Shown: positions 41,028-50,700 of the stretch, piece after piece
How positions within the stretch are numbered: position 1 is the stretch's first letter
How the letters are laid out: each line of letters starts with the position of its first letter
NCBI RefSeq assembly: GCF_000753735.1
Contig: NZ_JPIN01000006.1
Location: forward strand, 124,001 to 188,000
Origin: Pseudidiomarina atlantica
GTDB taxonomy: Bacteria; Pseudomonadota; Gammaproteobacteria; Enterobacterales; Alteromonadaceae
Direction of reading: 5' to 3'
Length of the DNA stretch: 64,000 nucleotides
Notes under the pieces: model-generated
What the model saw: only the letters and a program-made list of their open reading frames with translations
Database searches by the model: none
What the model was told of the DNA's origin: nothing
Translations under genes and position numbers: made by a program

Positions 41028-41852
41028 TTATTTAGTGCGACGACGTACGATGAATTTATCAGTACGCTTGTTCTTACGGGTCTTATAACCCTTAGTCGGT
41101 GTACCCCAAGGAGTAACCGGATGACGACCACCTGAAGTACGACCTTCACCACCACCGTGTGGGTGATCAACTGGGTTCATCGCCACACCGCGGACGGTAG
41201 GACGAACACCACGCCAGCGCTTCGCACCAGCTTTACCCAATTGACGCAGCATGTGTTCTGCGTTGCCGACTTCACCGATGGTTGCACGGCAGTCCGATGG
41301 GATCCGGCGAACTTCACCAGAACGCATACGTACCGTCACGTAGTTGCCATCGCGAGCCAAAACCTGTACGTAAGCACCAGCTGAACGTGCCAGCTGAGCA
41401 CCTTTACCAGGCTTCATTTCGATAGCGTGTACAACCGAACCTACTGGGATATTGCGCAGTGGCAAGGTGTTACCCGCTTTGATCGGTGCATCTGAACCAG
41501 ACTGTACAGAATCACCAGCTTTCAAGCCTTTAGGGGCAAGAATGTAGCGACGCTCACCGTCTGCATACAGAACCAATGCGATGTTTGCTGAACGGTTTGG
41601 ATCATATTCCAAACGCTCAACTTTCGCAGGGATACCGTCTTTGGTACGTTTAAAGTCGATCATACGGTAGTGATGCTTGTGACCACCGCCGATGTGACGA
41701 ACAGTAATACGACCGTTGTTGTTACGACCGCCTTTCTTGTTGTTTTTATCCAACAAAGGCGCGTAAGGTTTACCTTTGTACAGGTCTTCGTTAACCACTT
41801 TAACGACGTGGCGACGACCTGGAGACGTAGGCTTACACTTAACTAATGCCAT
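41028..41852 (-). CDS. rplB: 50S ribosomal protein L2
   Basis: A 274-residue L2, central to subunit joining and peptidyl transferase assembly. The C-terminal signature [30 protein letters not shown] includes the conserved His. Length as E. coli (273). Confidence 0.98.
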   Translation of the reverse strand: MALVKCKPTSPGRRHVVKVVNEDLYKGKPYAPLLDKNNKKGGRNNNGRITVRHIGGGHKHHYRMIDFKRTKDGIPAKVERLEYDPNRSANIALVLYADGERRYILAPKGLKAGDSVQSGSDAPIKAGNTLPLRNIPVGSVVHAIEMKPGKGAQLARSAGAYVQVLARDGNYVTVRMRSGEVRRIPSDCRATIGEVGNAEHMLRQLGKAGAKRWRGVRPTVRGVAMNPVDHPHGGGEGRTSGGRHPVTPWGTPTKGYKTRKNKRTDKFIVRRRTK

Positions 41853-41866
41853 GTGAATTCCTCCTC

Positions 41867-42169
41867 TTACTCAGCGCCGCCGACGAAGTCGATGTCAGCA
41901 CCTTCTTTCAGGGTGACATACGCTTTTTTCCAGTCACTACGCTTACCGAAGCGCATACCGGTACGTTTGGTTTTGCCTTTCACGTTGACAGTGCGAACGC
42001 CTTCAACTTCAACCTCGAACAGTTTCTCAACTGCCGCTTTGATTTCAGCTTTGTTAGCGTCTTTAGCAACTTTGAAAACAACCGTGTTCGCAGTTTCAGC
42101 TGCAACAGTTGATTTCTCAGAAACGTGAGGAGCAAGAATCACTTTGAGTAAACGTTCTTCACGCATCAT
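41867..42169 (-). CDS. rplW: 50S ribosomal protein L23
   Basis: A 100-residue L23, docking site at the tunnel exit for trigger factor and SRP ([21 protein letters not shown]). The start overlaps the rplD stop by 4 bases (ATGA). Confidence 0.97.
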   Translation of the reverse strand: MMREERLLKVILAPHVSEKSTVAAETANTVVFKVAKDANKAEIKAAVEKLFEVEVEGVRTVNVKGKTKRTGMRFGKRSDWKKAYVTLKEGADIDFVGGAE

Positions 42170-42771
42170 GATAATACCTCCTCAAGTTGCTTCACTGCGT
42201 CCGCAGTCATCAAAACTTTCTCAAAAGCAATCAGGCTTACTGGGTCAATGCCCTGTACGTCGCGCGCGTCAACTTTGTGCAAGTTGCGTGAAGCCAAGAA
42301 CAAGTTTTCATCAAGTTCTTTGGTCACGATCAACACGTCGTTCAGTTCCATTGCTTTCAGCTTAGCAACCAAATCTTTGGTTTTTGGTGCATCAACACCA
42401 AAGCTTTCTACCACGACTAAACGGTCTTGACGAACCAGTTCAGACAAGATGCTTTTCATCGCACCGCGGTACATTTTTTTGTTTACTTTCTGGTCGTGGC
42501 TGCGTGGTTTTGCTGCAAAAGTAGTACCACCAGAGCGCCAGATTGGGCTACGGATAGTACCTGCGCGAGCGCGGCCAGTACCCTTCTGACGCCATGGCTT
42601 TTTGCCACCGCCAGATACTTCAGAACGCGTCTTTTGTGCTTTAGAACCCTGACGGGCGCCAGCAGCATAAGCAACGACTACCTGATGAATCAAAGCTTCG
42701 TTGAACTCACGTCCAAAGGTAGCTTCGGAAACTTCAAGAGCGCCTTTTGCGTCTTTTAATGTTAATTCCAT
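42166..42771 (-). CDS. rplD: 50S ribosomal protein L4
   Basis: A 201-residue L4, which in E. coli also represses its own operon by binding the S10 leader. The tunnel loop [26 protein letters not shown] is intact. An ATG two codons upstream (42777) is too close to the GAGGAG; the ATG at 42771 ([16 protein letters not shown]) has correct spacing. It is probably the regulator of the leader at 43785-43961. Confidence 0.97.
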   Translation of the reverse strand: MELTLKDAKGALEVSEATFGREFNEALIHQVVVAYAAGARQGSKAQKTRSEVSGGGKKPWRQKGTGRARAGTIRSPIWRSGGTTFAAKPRSHDQKVNKKMYRGAMKSILSELVRQDRLVVVESFGVDAPKTKDLVAKLKAMELNDVLIVTKELDENLFLASRNLHKVDARDVQGIDPVSLIAFEKVLMTADAVKQLEEVLS

Positions 42772-42789
42772 CACCATTCTCCTCAGACG

Positions 42790-43434
42790 TTACGCCTTAG
42801 CCTTGACTGCTGGCTTGATGATGACATCACCGCCAGTAGCACCAGGGACAGCGCCACGAATCAGCAACAAACCACGCTCAGCGTCTACACGTACTACGTC
42901 TAGCGTTTGTACGGTAATTTGTTTGTTACCCATTTGGCCTGCCATTTTCTTGCCTTTGAATACCCGACCAGGAGACTGGTTTTGACCGATAGAACCCGGT
43001 GCACGATGTGACAACGAGTTACCATGGGTTGCGTCCTGAGTACGGAAATTCCAACGCTTGATAGCACCTTGGAAACCTTTACCTTTAGAGATACCGGTAA
43101 CGTCTACTTTTTTGGTGTCCGCAAAAATTTCTACGGTGATTTCAGAACCTACTGCGAAATCATCACCTTCGCCGTCTTCTAGGCGGAATTCCCAGAGACC
43201 ACGACCTGCTTCAACACCTGCTTTCGCAAAGTGACCAGCAGCTGGTTTGTTTACGCGGTTCGCTTTTTTGTCGCCTGTTGTTACTTGAAGCGCACGATAG
43301 CCGTCTGTTTCCTCAGTTTTAACCTGAGTCACACGGTTAGCAGTCACTTCAATCACAGTAACAGGTACAGAAGCGCCGTCTTCTTGGAAGACACGTGTCA
43401 TTCCTACTTTACGACCGACTAGACCAATAGCCAT
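42790..43434 (-). CDS. rplC: 50S ribosomal protein L3
   Basis: A 214-residue L3 ([30 protein letters not shown]). The central extension [40 protein letters not shown] includes the Gln usually methylated by PrmB. An initiator of 50S assembly. Confidence 0.98.
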   Translation of the reverse strand: MAIGLVGRKVGMTRVFQEDGASVPVTVIEVTANRVTQVKTEETDGYRALQVTTGDKKANRVNKPAAGHFAKAGVEAGRGLWEFRLEDGEGDDFAVGSEITVEIFADTKKVDVTGISKGKGFQGAIKRWNFRTQDATHGNSLSHRAPGSIGQNQSPGRVFKGKKMAGQMGNKQITVQTLDVVRVDAERGLLLIRGAVPGATGGDVIIKPAVKAKA

Positions 43435-43472
43435 TGTTAAAACCTCTCGTGTGTAATCCTATTACTGCCCGC

Positions 43473-43961
<489 letters not shown>

Positions 43962-43967
43962 CGGCGA

Positions 43968-43995
43968 ATTATACACGGAAATGAGCTAAAAGCAA
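43968..43995 (-). promoter_or_regulatory. Promoter of the S10 operon
   Basis: On the minus strand TTGCTT (43995-43990), 16 bases, TATAAT (43973-43968), followed by a G/C-rich discriminator TCGCCGCC. A perfect -10 with such a discriminator is typical of stringently controlled ribosomal promoters (ppGpp/DksA); that control is inferred. Confidence 0.8.
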
Positions 43996-44027
43996 CAGCG
44001 TTACTCGTTATTCGACCGCTTCGCTCA

Positions 44028-44064
44028 TCGTTAGGGTGAGAATATTAAAACCTCCCCCTAACGA
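44028..44064 (-). terminator. Inverted repeat after the dipeptidase gene (weak terminator candidate)
   Basis: TCGTTAGGG (44028-44036) and CCCTAACGA (44056-44064) form a perfect 9-bp stem with a 19-base loop. There is no T run after it on the minus strand, so termination is doubtful; it may be part of a repeated intergenic element together with the heptad array beside it. Confidence 0.35.
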
Positions 44065-44084
44065 GTCACGATTGACGATTAACG
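44062..44084. repeat. Diverged heptanucleotide array
   Basis: CGAGTCA, CGATTGA, CGATTAA, then CG: three 7-base units reading through the stop codon of the dipeptidase gene. Resembles, on the opposite strand, the TTCGTTA heptads at 8261-8288. Confidence 0.5.
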
Positions 44085-45293
44085 CTTTTTGTAGTCTTCG
44101 ACTTGGCGCCAGACGCGGAGCAGATTCTCGTTCATGATTTTCTTAATATCGGCTTCCGAGTAGCCGCGATCGAGTAAACCCTGAATTAGATTTGGATAAG
44201 TTGAGACATCTTTGAGTCCCACCGGCAGCGAATCACCCACACCATCATAGTCGGAGCCTATGCCCACATGGTCGATGCCAATAAGTTCGACCACATGGTC
44301 GATATGATCAAGCACCTGCTCAAGGGTGGCAAATGGAAATGGATTGTCTTTTTGCAGTTCGGCAATACGCGTTTTGGCTTCTTCACTGTCTTCGCCGTAC
44401 TGTTCTTTCACTTGCTCGATTTGTTGGTTAATCATGTCGCGGTAACGGTTGGCCGCTTGCGTAACAAAAGTCGAACCAAAGTTAATCATGATCACGCCAC
44501 CATTTTCACCCAGCGCTTTGATCATGTCGTCGCTCATATTGCGTTCAAAACCTGGGGTATAACGACGTAACGAAGAGTGCGATGCGATGACTGGTGCTTT
44601 GGTAATTTCTAAGGTCTGCCAAAAGGCATCATCTGAGACATGAGAAATATCGATCATCATGCCGATGTTGTTCATTTCAACCACCAGCTCTTTGCCAAAC
44701 GGGCTGAGGCCATTCCACTGCCGACGAATATCGTAGGACGAGTCAGCGATGTGATTTGATAATGAGTGCGATAATGTAATGTAGCGAATGCCACGCTCAT
44801 AGAATTCTTTCAGGTTGGCCATATCGCCTTCCATCGGTGAGCCGTTTTCCATCCCTAGAGCAATCGAAATTTGCCCTTGCTCGAACTGCTTTTCAACGTC
44901 GGCGACGGTGTAAGCCATGGCAAATTTATCCGGCGCACGCCATGCTAAGGCTTCCATACTATCAATCAGTTGATGCGCGAGCTGCTTACTGGCGCCTGGG
45001 GTTTGTTCTAGCTGGGCAGGAATATAAATCGACATAAATGGGACATTTAAGCCGCCTTCGACTGCACGCGGATAATCAAATTCACCTTGGGCGGTGGCTT
45101 GGGTGACATCTTCCCACAGATTGGCAATGCGATAAGGCACATCAATGTGGGTGTCGATCAACATATTGTCTTGCGCAATTTGCTTCGCTTTGTCGCTAGC
45201 AGTGTATTCTTGGGCGCTTACTTGTACGTTTAGCGCACCGGTAACAGCCAGACTTACGGCACTGACCATTCCTAACCATGCAAATTTGTTCAC
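44079..45293 (-). CDS. Exported membrane dipeptidase (M19, renal dipeptidase family)
   Basis: A 404-residue zinc dipeptidase with signal peptide (cut near QVSAQEY, residue 28). Metal ligands: DTHIDVPYR (HxD), the Glu in ALGMENGSP, the His in YITLSHSLSNHIADS, and ISHVSDDAFW; then VIASHSSLRRYTPGFERN and GIDHVGIGSDYDG. Likely cleaves dipeptides (including D-amino acid types) in the periplasm. GTG at 45293 follows GGAAG. Single gene, upstream of the S10 promoter's back side. Confidence 0.92.
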   Translation of the reverse strand: MNKFAWLGMVSAVSLAVTGALNVQVSAQEYTASDKAKQIAQDNMLIDTHIDVPYRIANLWEDVTQATAQGEFDYPRAVEGGLNVPFMSIYIPAQLEQTPGASKQLAHQLIDSMEALAWRAPDKFAMAYTVADVEKQFEQGQISIALGMENGSPMEGDMANLKEFYERGIRYITLSHSLSNHIADSSYDIRRQWNGLSPFGKELVVEMNNIGMMIDISHVSDDAFWQTLEITKAPVIASHSSLRRYTPGFERNMSDDMIKALGENGGVIMINFGSTFVTQAANRYRDMINQQIEQVKEQYGEDSEEAKTRIAELQKDNPFPFATLEQVLDHIDHVVELIGIDHVGIGSDYDGVGDSLPVGLKDVSTYPNLIQGLLDRGYSEADIKKIMNENLLRVWRQVEDYKKR

Positions 45294-45364
45294 GGGGGCT
45301 TCCTCGATGAGATAATTCTAGTTGTTGTTGTGTACAGCAGACTAGCATAATCTCCGCGCGAAAA

Positions 45365-45484
45365 TCACCCCGTGTTTGATGCGTTAACCGCATGATTTAT
45401 CGCAACGACCGCACCTGCAACGACTGTACTAACTACAGGTGCGAGGGTAAGAATCACTAACCAAATGGCGGTGTTGCTAAGCAT
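45365..45484 (-). CDS. 39-residue membrane peptide
   Basis: ATG at 45484 with GGAG at 8 bases, stop TGA at 45367-45365. The product is MLSNTAIWLVILTLAPVVST followed by VVAGAVVAINHAVNASNTG: one or two hydrophobic segments, no charged residue except a His. It starts 3 bases after the stop of the 91-residue exported protein, so the two are co-transcribed. No family recognised. The good ribosome binding site and tight spacing are the evidence that it is real. Confidence 0.65.
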   Translation of the reverse strand: MLSNTAIWLVILTLAPVVSTVVAGAVVAINHAVNASNTG

Positions 45485-45487
45485 GGT

Positions 45488-45763
45488 TTACTCTCCACGC
45501 GATTGCACTTTGTCCTGCTTGCGTTGCTCAGTAGCTGCCACTTGAGCGATCACTACATAGCGCTGCGGAGCAAGGTGCTGAAGTGCAGCCAATGCATAGT
45601 CGTAACCGCTTTTGTTTTGCTGCACGATCTGCTGCTTGACTTGCGCTGTTTGCGCCTTTAACGAATTCGCTAGCGCTTCTTCAAGTGACATACCGTCAGC
45701 TGCTGCCGTACCTGAAAATGAAGCTACTACCAATGCTAAACCTGCAATTACCTTTTTCATCAT
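45488..45763 (-). CDS. Small exported protein, unknown function (91 residues)
   Basis: Signal peptide MMKKVIAGLALVVASFSGTAAADG, then about 67 mature residues that look mostly helical: MSLEEALANSLKAQTAQVKQQIVQQNKSGYDYALAALQHLAP, a beta-like YVVIAQVAAT and a charged tail. No Cys after the signal, no known domain. GGAG lies close to the tandem ATGs (45763/45760). First gene of a two-gene unit with a 39-residue membrane peptide, behind a sigma-54-like sequence at 45829-45845. Function cannot be given. Confidence 0.75.
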   Translation of the reverse strand: MMKKVIAGLALVVASFSGTAAADGMSLEEALANSLKAQTAQVKQQIVQQNKSGYDYALAALQHLAPQRYVVIAQVAATEQRKQDKVQSRGE

Positions 45764-45828
45764 GTTCTCCTTACGTGGGTTAAAGCAACCGACTACGAAC
45801 TGGTTGTTAGTTAAGTCGCAAGGAGTAA

Positions 45829-45845
45829 TACAAAGGTTGTGCCAA
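45829..45845 (-). promoter_or_regulatory. Candidate sigma-54 (RpoN) promoter
   Basis: The minus strand reads TTGGCACAACCTTTGTA, 15 of 17 against YTGGCACGRNNNTTGCW. The -24 box is perfect; the -12 box has GT where GC is expected, which weakens the case. A start near 45817 would give a leader of about 54 nt to the exported-protein gene. No convincing sigma-70 promoter is visible in the same gap. Confidence 0.5.
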
Positions 45846-45855
45846 CTTTTAAAAT

Positions 45856-45886
45856 AAATTACAAACTACTGTTTTATAAGTAATTT
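45856..45886. promoter_or_regulatory. Dyad upstream of the sigma-54-like site
   Basis: AAATTAC (45856-45862) and GTAATTT (45880-45886) are exact inverted copies 17 bases apart, centred about 55 bases before the inferred start. It could be an activator site, but the A/T richness makes chance symmetry possible. Confidence 0.3.
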
Positions 45887-45919
45887 TAATTTCTGCAGAT
45901 GGTATAAAGAGGTGTTTAG

Positions 45920-46981
45920 CTAAATTGACTCGTTCGTCATTTCCGCTATTCGTTGGTCAAATTTTTCACGTTCGACCAGTACTAAAGCCAACGCATTACG
46001 CATTAATTGCTCGGCGTCCGTCGCTAGCGGCCCTTGTTGACTGAGGTGCTGACGCCAGCGTTTGGCGCCCGGCTGGCCTTGGAATAGGCCTAGCATATGC
46101 CGTGCCACATGCCAGCAACGCCCACCTTGTTGCAGGTGGGACTCGATATAAGGAATCATCTGTTCAACCACCTGCACTTGTTCGGCGAAACTCGCCACTT
46201 GTGCAGTCGGCACGGTTGTCGGATCCGTTAATAGCGCGTCGAAACATCCTAAGAACGCAGGATTTTGGTAGGCTTCGCGACCGATCATTACACCATCAAC
46301 TTGGGTTAAGTGGTTCACTATATCGGTAGCAGTCGTAATGCCGCCGTTAATCATGATGTGAAGATCCGGATAACGTTGCTTAGCACGATAGACGCGCTCA
46401 TATTGCAACGGTGGTATTTCGCGATTTTGCTTTGGACTTAAACCATTCAGCCACGCCTTACGTGCGTGTAGCGTCAGGTACTGACAGCCTGCGGCAGCAA
46501 TGGTGTCGATAAAACGATAAAGAAATGCGTCACTGTCATGCTCGTCAATACCAAGGCGCGTTTTTACCGACACTCGCAACCCAGGCGCCGCTTTTTGCAT
46601 TGCTGCTACGCATGCCGCGACCGTTTCAGGTTCGGCCATCAGGCAAGCACCAAAGCTACCATTTTTAACTCGATCCGATGGACAGCCAACGTTGATATCA
46701 ACGGCTTGGTAGCCACGCTCATAGGCTCGCGCTGCGCACTCCGCCATTGCCTGCGGATCACTGCCGCCAAGCTGCAATACCACCGGTTGTTCTGCAGGAT
46801 CGAAAGTGAGATGGTCGTACTTACCGTGTATTATGGCGCCAGTCGTTACCATTTCAGTGAAAAGCACGGTTTTTTCAGTAAATAACCGATGAAAATACCG
46901 ACAGTGGCGATCCGTCCAGTCAAGCATTGGCGCAATGGCAATACTTGGCGTAACTAAACGAGTTGTCGATACATCATTCAT
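45920..46981 (-). CDS. dusA: tRNA-dihydrouridine(20/20a) synthase
   Basis: A 353-residue FMN enzyme reducing U20/U20a in tRNA D loops. Motifs: IAPMLDWTDRHCRYFHRL, INVGCPSDRVKNGSFGACLM (catalytic Cys region), VSVKTRLGID, LTLHARKAWLNGLSPKQNR, INGGI, MIGREAYQNP. The frame opens at a TTG (46990), but ATG 46981 is the better start. Stands alone. Confidence 0.96.
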   Translation of the reverse strand: MNDVSTTRLVTPSIAIAPMLDWTDRHCRYFHRLFTEKTVLFTEMVTTGAIIHGKYDHLTFDPAEQPVVLQLGGSDPQAMAECAARAYERGYQAVDINVGCPSDRVKNGSFGACLMAEPETVAACVAAMQKAAPGLRVSVKTRLGIDEHDSDAFLYRFIDTIAAAGCQYLTLHARKAWLNGLSPKQNREIPPLQYERVYRAKQRYPDLHIMINGGITTATDIVNHLTQVDGVMIGREAYQNPAFLGCFDALLTDPTTVPTAQVASFAEQVQVVEQMIPYIESHLQQGGRCWHVARHMLGLFQGQPGAKRWRQHLSQQGPLATDAEQLMRNALALVLVEREKFDQRIAEMTNESI

Positions 46982-47067
46982 TTCTATCAACCTAAGCTTC
47001 GATGAAGCAGCAAAAGCGGAGCGCGTATTCTACGGTTTCAGCTCTGCTTTGCAAGTAACGACAGCGG

Positions 47068-48660
47068 TTAATGACTGCGCGGCATCAGCGCCGGTGCGCG
47101 CCGTTGCTGACTCGCCTGTTCATAAGCATAAGCAGCTTCAATCAACACAGCTTCACTATTCGCTCCGGCAAAAAAGCTCATGCCTACTGGCAGATGCTGT
47201 ACAAAGCCCATTGGCACGGTGATGTGCGGATAGCCGGCAACTGCAGCTGGTGAACTTGCTGAACCTAAATAGTGGTCACCGTTGACTAGATCAATTTTCC
47301 ACGCTGGCGCTGTGGTCGGAGCAACCAAGAGATCTACTTCATATTCAGCCAAAGTCGCATCGATTCCGTCTTTACCGGCAGCTTGTTTCGCGCGCTCTCG
47401 CGCAGCTTCGTATTCCTCTTGCTGCTCATCGGTGCGGGCGTTTGCCATCGTGAATAATTCTTGGCCAAAGAACGGCATAACCGCATCTGCTTGTTCATTA
47501 TTGGCAGCTTCTAAATCGGCTAAACTGCGATAGGCCAACTTTGGATGCTGCGCGAGGTAGGCGGCCATGTCATATTTAAACTCATGTAACAGCACAGTAA
47601 ATTCGTCTTGGCCCCAATTACGACCATTGCTGAAGCTAACATCCTCAACCAATTCAGCCCCAGCGTTTACCAGCACCTGCAACTGCCCTTCGAAGACCAT
47701 ATCAAGGCCGGCGTGATACCCGGTCAATTCGCGCATCACGCCAATGCGCTTACCGGCGAGGCCATCGTCTTTTAGATGAGCAGAATAATCGATGCTTACG
47801 CTGTAGCTTGCACTGTCAGCAGCGTCTTCGCCGAGCATAGCCTCAAGCATGTAGACCGCGTCACTGACGCTGCGTGCCATAGGTCCAGCACTGTCCTGAC
47901 TGTGTGAAATCGGGATAATGCCACTGCGACTCACCGAACCGAGCGTAGGCTTAATGGTGACGATGCCGTTAATCGCCGCTGGGCAAACCAACGAGCCATC
48001 GGTTTCAGTACCGACCGCTAACGGGATTAAGTTCGCACTTACTGCAACGGCAGAGCCTGAGCTCGAGCCACAAGGACTGCGAGTGGTATCAAATGGGTTC
48101 TTCACTTGCCCGCCGATACTGCTCCAGCCTGAGCTTGATGCTGTGGAGCGAAAGTTTGCCCATTCACTCAAATTAGCTTTACCTATAATGATTGCTCCAG
48201 CCGCGCGCAGTTGCTTAACTAAAAATGCATCTTGGCTCGGTTGATGATCTTTCAATAGTAATGAGCCTGCGGTATTTGCCAAACCGTCTGCAGTATCAAT
48301 ATTGTCTTTTAACAGAACTGGAACGCCGTGCAATGGACCACGCGTGGAGCCATCAGCACGCTCCGCGTCCAGTTGCCGCGCAATAGCAAGCGCCTCGTCC
48401 AACGGCAATAACTGATTAACAGCACGTAAATCGGCGCCACGACGATTGTGTTGAGCGATTTGCCGATAGTAATGGCGCACAACTTGTTCGGCCGTTAGCT
48501 CGCCTGAGTCCATCGCACTTTGTAACTGCTCGACCGTTACCTCGCGAAAATCAAATTCCGGCGCTGCGATAGCTTGAGTTTGCCACGCAAGTCCCGCGCT
48601 GAATAAGGTGATCAGTAACCGACGGCGATTGCGTCGTGCTTTTAGTTGGGTTGTTGTCAT
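47068..48660 (-). CDS. Exported amidase (amidase-signature family)
   Basis: A 530-residue serine hydrolase. An N-terminal Arg-rich export signal (RRNRRRLLITLFSAGLAW) is cut near AIAAPE (residue 33). The Ser-cisSer-Lys triad is visible: Lys in VPVLLKDNIDTADG, Ser in SPCGSSSGSAVAVSA and ETDGSLVCPA. Similar secreted amidases act on peptide amides or small amides; substrate unknown. AGGAG before the ATG at 48660. Not linked to gatA genes, and the signal peptide excludes GatA. Confidence 0.9.
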   Translation of the reverse strand: MTTTQLKARRNRRRLLITLFSAGLAWQTQAIAAPEFDFREVTVEQLQSAMDSGELTAEQVVRHYYRQIAQHNRRGADLRAVNQLLPLDEALAIARQLDAERADGSTRGPLHGVPVLLKDNIDTADGLANTAGSLLLKDHQPSQDAFLVKQLRAAGAIIIGKANLSEWANFRSTASSSGWSSIGGQVKNPFDTTRSPCGSSSGSAVAVSANLIPLAVGTETDGSLVCPAAINGIVTIKPTLGSVSRSGIIPISHSQDSAGPMARSVSDAVYMLEAMLGEDAADSASYSVSIDYSAHLKDDGLAGKRIGVMRELTGYHAGLDMVFEGQLQVLVNAGAELVEDVSFSNGRNWGQDEFTVLLHEFKYDMAAYLAQHPKLAYRSLADLEAANNEQADAVMPFFGQELFTMANARTDEQQEEYEAARERAKQAAGKDGIDATLAEYEVDLLVAPTTAPAWKIDLVNGDHYLGSASSPAAVAGYPHITVPMGFVQHLPVGMSFFAGANSEAVLIEAAYAYEQASQQRRAPALMPRSH

Positions 48661-48722
48661 TGTTATGCTCCTCTTTATCTTGAGTCTATCCTATAGTTTA
48701 TTCGCGTGGTAAACTTTGCGAT

Positions 48723-49163
48723 ATGACGACAAAAGAAACCGCTCGATTGATTACCAAAGCCGAAAAGCTCTGCGAACAACGTGGTGCTAGGCTGACTCCT
48801 GCCCGCCGCGAAGTATTTGAAATTCTCGCTGGCGAATCTGGTGCCGTTGGTGCCTATGACCTGCTCGACAAGCTGAAAGCGGCGGTTCCTAACGCGAAAC
48901 CGCCAACGATCTATCGCGCTCTTGATTTCTTACAAGAGCAAGGCTTCGTACACAAAATTTCGTCGTCGAACAGTTACGTACTGTGCAGCCATTTCGACCA
49001 CCAGCATCCGGTACAAATGTTAATTTGCGACAGCTGTGGCACAGTGCAAGAGATTCAATCGGAAGGTGTCTATAACGCGCTACGCAAACAAGCCGAGGAC
49101 CATGGCTTCCGGGTCGAAACACAAACCATCGAAGCCCACGGCATTTGCAGTAACTGCGTTTAA
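48723..49163 (+). CDS. zur: Zinc uptake regulator Zur (Fur family)
   Basis: A 146-residue Fur-family repressor. An N-terminal winged helix (LTPARREVFEILA; KPPTIYRALDFLQEQGFVH) is followed by the dimer domain with CSHFDHQHPVQMLICDSCG and a C-terminal CSNC, the pattern typical of Zur rather than Fur. Represses zinc import when zinc is replete. No znu genes or clear Zur box are seen nearby. The ribosome binding site is weak. Converges on dnaB with 9 bases between. Confidence 0.88.
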   Translation: MTTKETARLITKAEKLCEQRGARLTPARREVFEILAGESGAVGAYDLLDKLKAAVPNAKPPTIYRALDFLQEQGFVHKISSSNSYVLCSHFDHQHPVQMLICDSCGTVQEIQSEGVYNALRKQAEDHGFRVETQTIEAHGICSNCV

Positions 49164-49172
49164 GCGGGTCGG

Positions 49173-50585
49173 TTAATAGTCGGGACCATCGGGAATTTCA
49201 TGCTTGGCAAGATTATCGAAGCGCGAGAATTGACCTTGAAACTTCAAGGTCACAGTGCCAATAGGTCCATTCCGTTGCTTGCCTAAAATCACTTCGGCAA
49301 TATTTTTGTACTCTGTCTCAGGATGATAGACCTCGTCGCGATAGATAAACATGATCACGTCAGCGTCCTGCTCAATAGAGCCAGATTCACGCAAATCCGA
49401 GTTAACGGGTCGACGGTTGGAGCGTTGCTCCAGCGAGCGGTTGAGCTGGGACAATGCCACCACAGGTACATTGAGTTCCTTTGCCAAGGCCTTAAGCGAG
49501 CGTGAAATTTCGGCAATCTCTAAGGTACGGTTTTCTGACATTCCAGGCACCGTCATCAACTGCAGATAATCGACCATAATCATAGATAAACCTCCATGCT
49601 CACGATAGACACGCCGCGCTCGCGAGCGTACTTCGTTTGGTGTTAAGCCTGAAGAGTCATCAATAAAAATGTTATTACGTTCTTTTAGAATCGAAATAGT
49701 TGAAGCAATACGGCTCCAATCTTCTTCCTTTAAGCGACCGTTGCGCACCCGCGTCTGGTCGACATGACTCAGCGATGCCATCATCCGCATGATAATTTGT
49801 TCCGCTGGCATTTCGAGACTAAAGACTAATACAGGTTCTTTGTATTTAAGTGCGATGTTCTCGACTAAGTTCATCGCGAAGGTGGTTTTACCCATAGATG
49901 GTCGCGCCGCGACAATGATCAAATCTGACGGTTGCAGGCCCGCGGTCATGTCATCGAGATCGGCAAATCCAGTCGCCTTACCGGTAACACCATTGGGGTC
50001 CTTACTCCGACTCAGTTCGTCGATACGATCCACCGTACGCTGCAAAATCGGAGCAATCGCCTGCGGTCCATCATCATTATTCATGCGCTTTTCGGCAATA
50101 TTAAAAACCTTGCGCTCAGCAAAATCTAATAATTCTTGGCTAGTCCGATTCTGTGTATCAAAGCATGACTCGGTGATTTCGTTCGACACCGCGATCATTT
50201 CCCGCAGCACCGCGCGTTCACGGACAATTTGCGCATACGCTCGAATGTTTGCGGCACTGGGTGTGTTCTTGGCAATTTCCCCTAGATAGGCAAAGCCACC
50301 AATATCTTGCAATTCGCCGGCACTCTCAAGGTCTTCCGATACGGTCACTAAGTCTATCGGTTGGTTGCGCTCGGTAAGGCGGTGCATGGCTTGGAAGATC
50401 AACTTGTGACCACGATGGTAAAAATCATCAGCGATGATCTCGCCCGCGATGTTATCCCACGCCTGATTATCCAGCATCAAGCCGCCCAATACCGATTGTT
50501 CAGCTTCAATTGAATGCGGCGGTGTTTTCATTGCCGCTAATTTAGCGTCAGAACGGGATTTTTTCTCGGGGCGATTTGCGGCCAT
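49173..50585 (-). CDS. dnaB: Replicative DNA helicase DnaB
   Basis: A 470-residue hexameric helicase. N-terminal domain (PPHSIEAEQSVLGGLMLDNQAWD), linker, and RecA-like C-terminal domain with Walker A ARPSMGKTTFAMN, Walker B MIMVDYLQLM, and the H4 motif SQLNRSLEQRSNRRPVNSDLRESG with Arg finger region. No intein. E. coli DnaB has 471 residues. In E. coli the neighbour is alr; here it is zur on one side and the ECF operon on the other. Confidence 0.98.
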   Translation of the reverse strand: MAANRPEKKSRSDAKLAAMKTPPHSIEAEQSVLGGLMLDNQAWDNIAGEIIADDFYHRGHKLIFQAMHRLTERNQPIDLVTVSEDLESAGELQDIGGFAYLGEIAKNTPSAANIRAYAQIVRERAVLREMIAVSNEITESCFDTQNRTSQELLDFAERKVFNIAEKRMNNDDGPQAIAPILQRTVDRIDELSRSKDPNGVTGKATGFADLDDMTAGLQPSDLIIVAARPSMGKTTFAMNLVENIALKYKEPVLVFSLEMPAEQIIMRMMASLSHVDQTRVRNGRLKEEDWSRIASTISILKERNNIFIDDSSGLTPNEVRSRARRVYREHGGLSMIMVDYLQLMTVPGMSENRTLEIAEISRSLKALAKELNVPVVALSQLNRSLEQRSNRRPVNSDLRESGSIEQDADVIMFIYRDEVYHPETEYKNIAEVILGKQRNGPIGTVTLKFQGQFSRFDNLAKHEIPDGPDY

Positions 50586-50639
50586 GCGACTCTCAGGTAA
50601 TTAACGACGAATGGGTAAGACTATACAAAAAGCTGGCGA

Positions 50640-50669
50640 CATAAGAAAGCGGATCGCACTGCGATCCGC
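50640..50669 (-). terminator. Terminator of the ECF sigma operon
   Basis: A perfect 9-bp stem gcggatcgc (50649-50657) / gcgatccgc (50661-50669), loop act, followed on the minus strand by TTTCTTAT. It lies about 32 bases after the DUF4097 gene stop and before the dnaB promoter region. Confidence 0.75.
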
Positions 50670-50700
50670 CTCTACTTTGTCAATTACTCGGATGGCTTGC

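Noticed and set aside
47068-48660. Amidase as GatA of the Glu-tRNA amidotransferase
   Set aside because: It has an export signal and no gatB/gatC beside it.
48660-48722. Zur box in front of zur
   Set aside because: I looked for the palindromic GTTATA-type core and found no convincing match.
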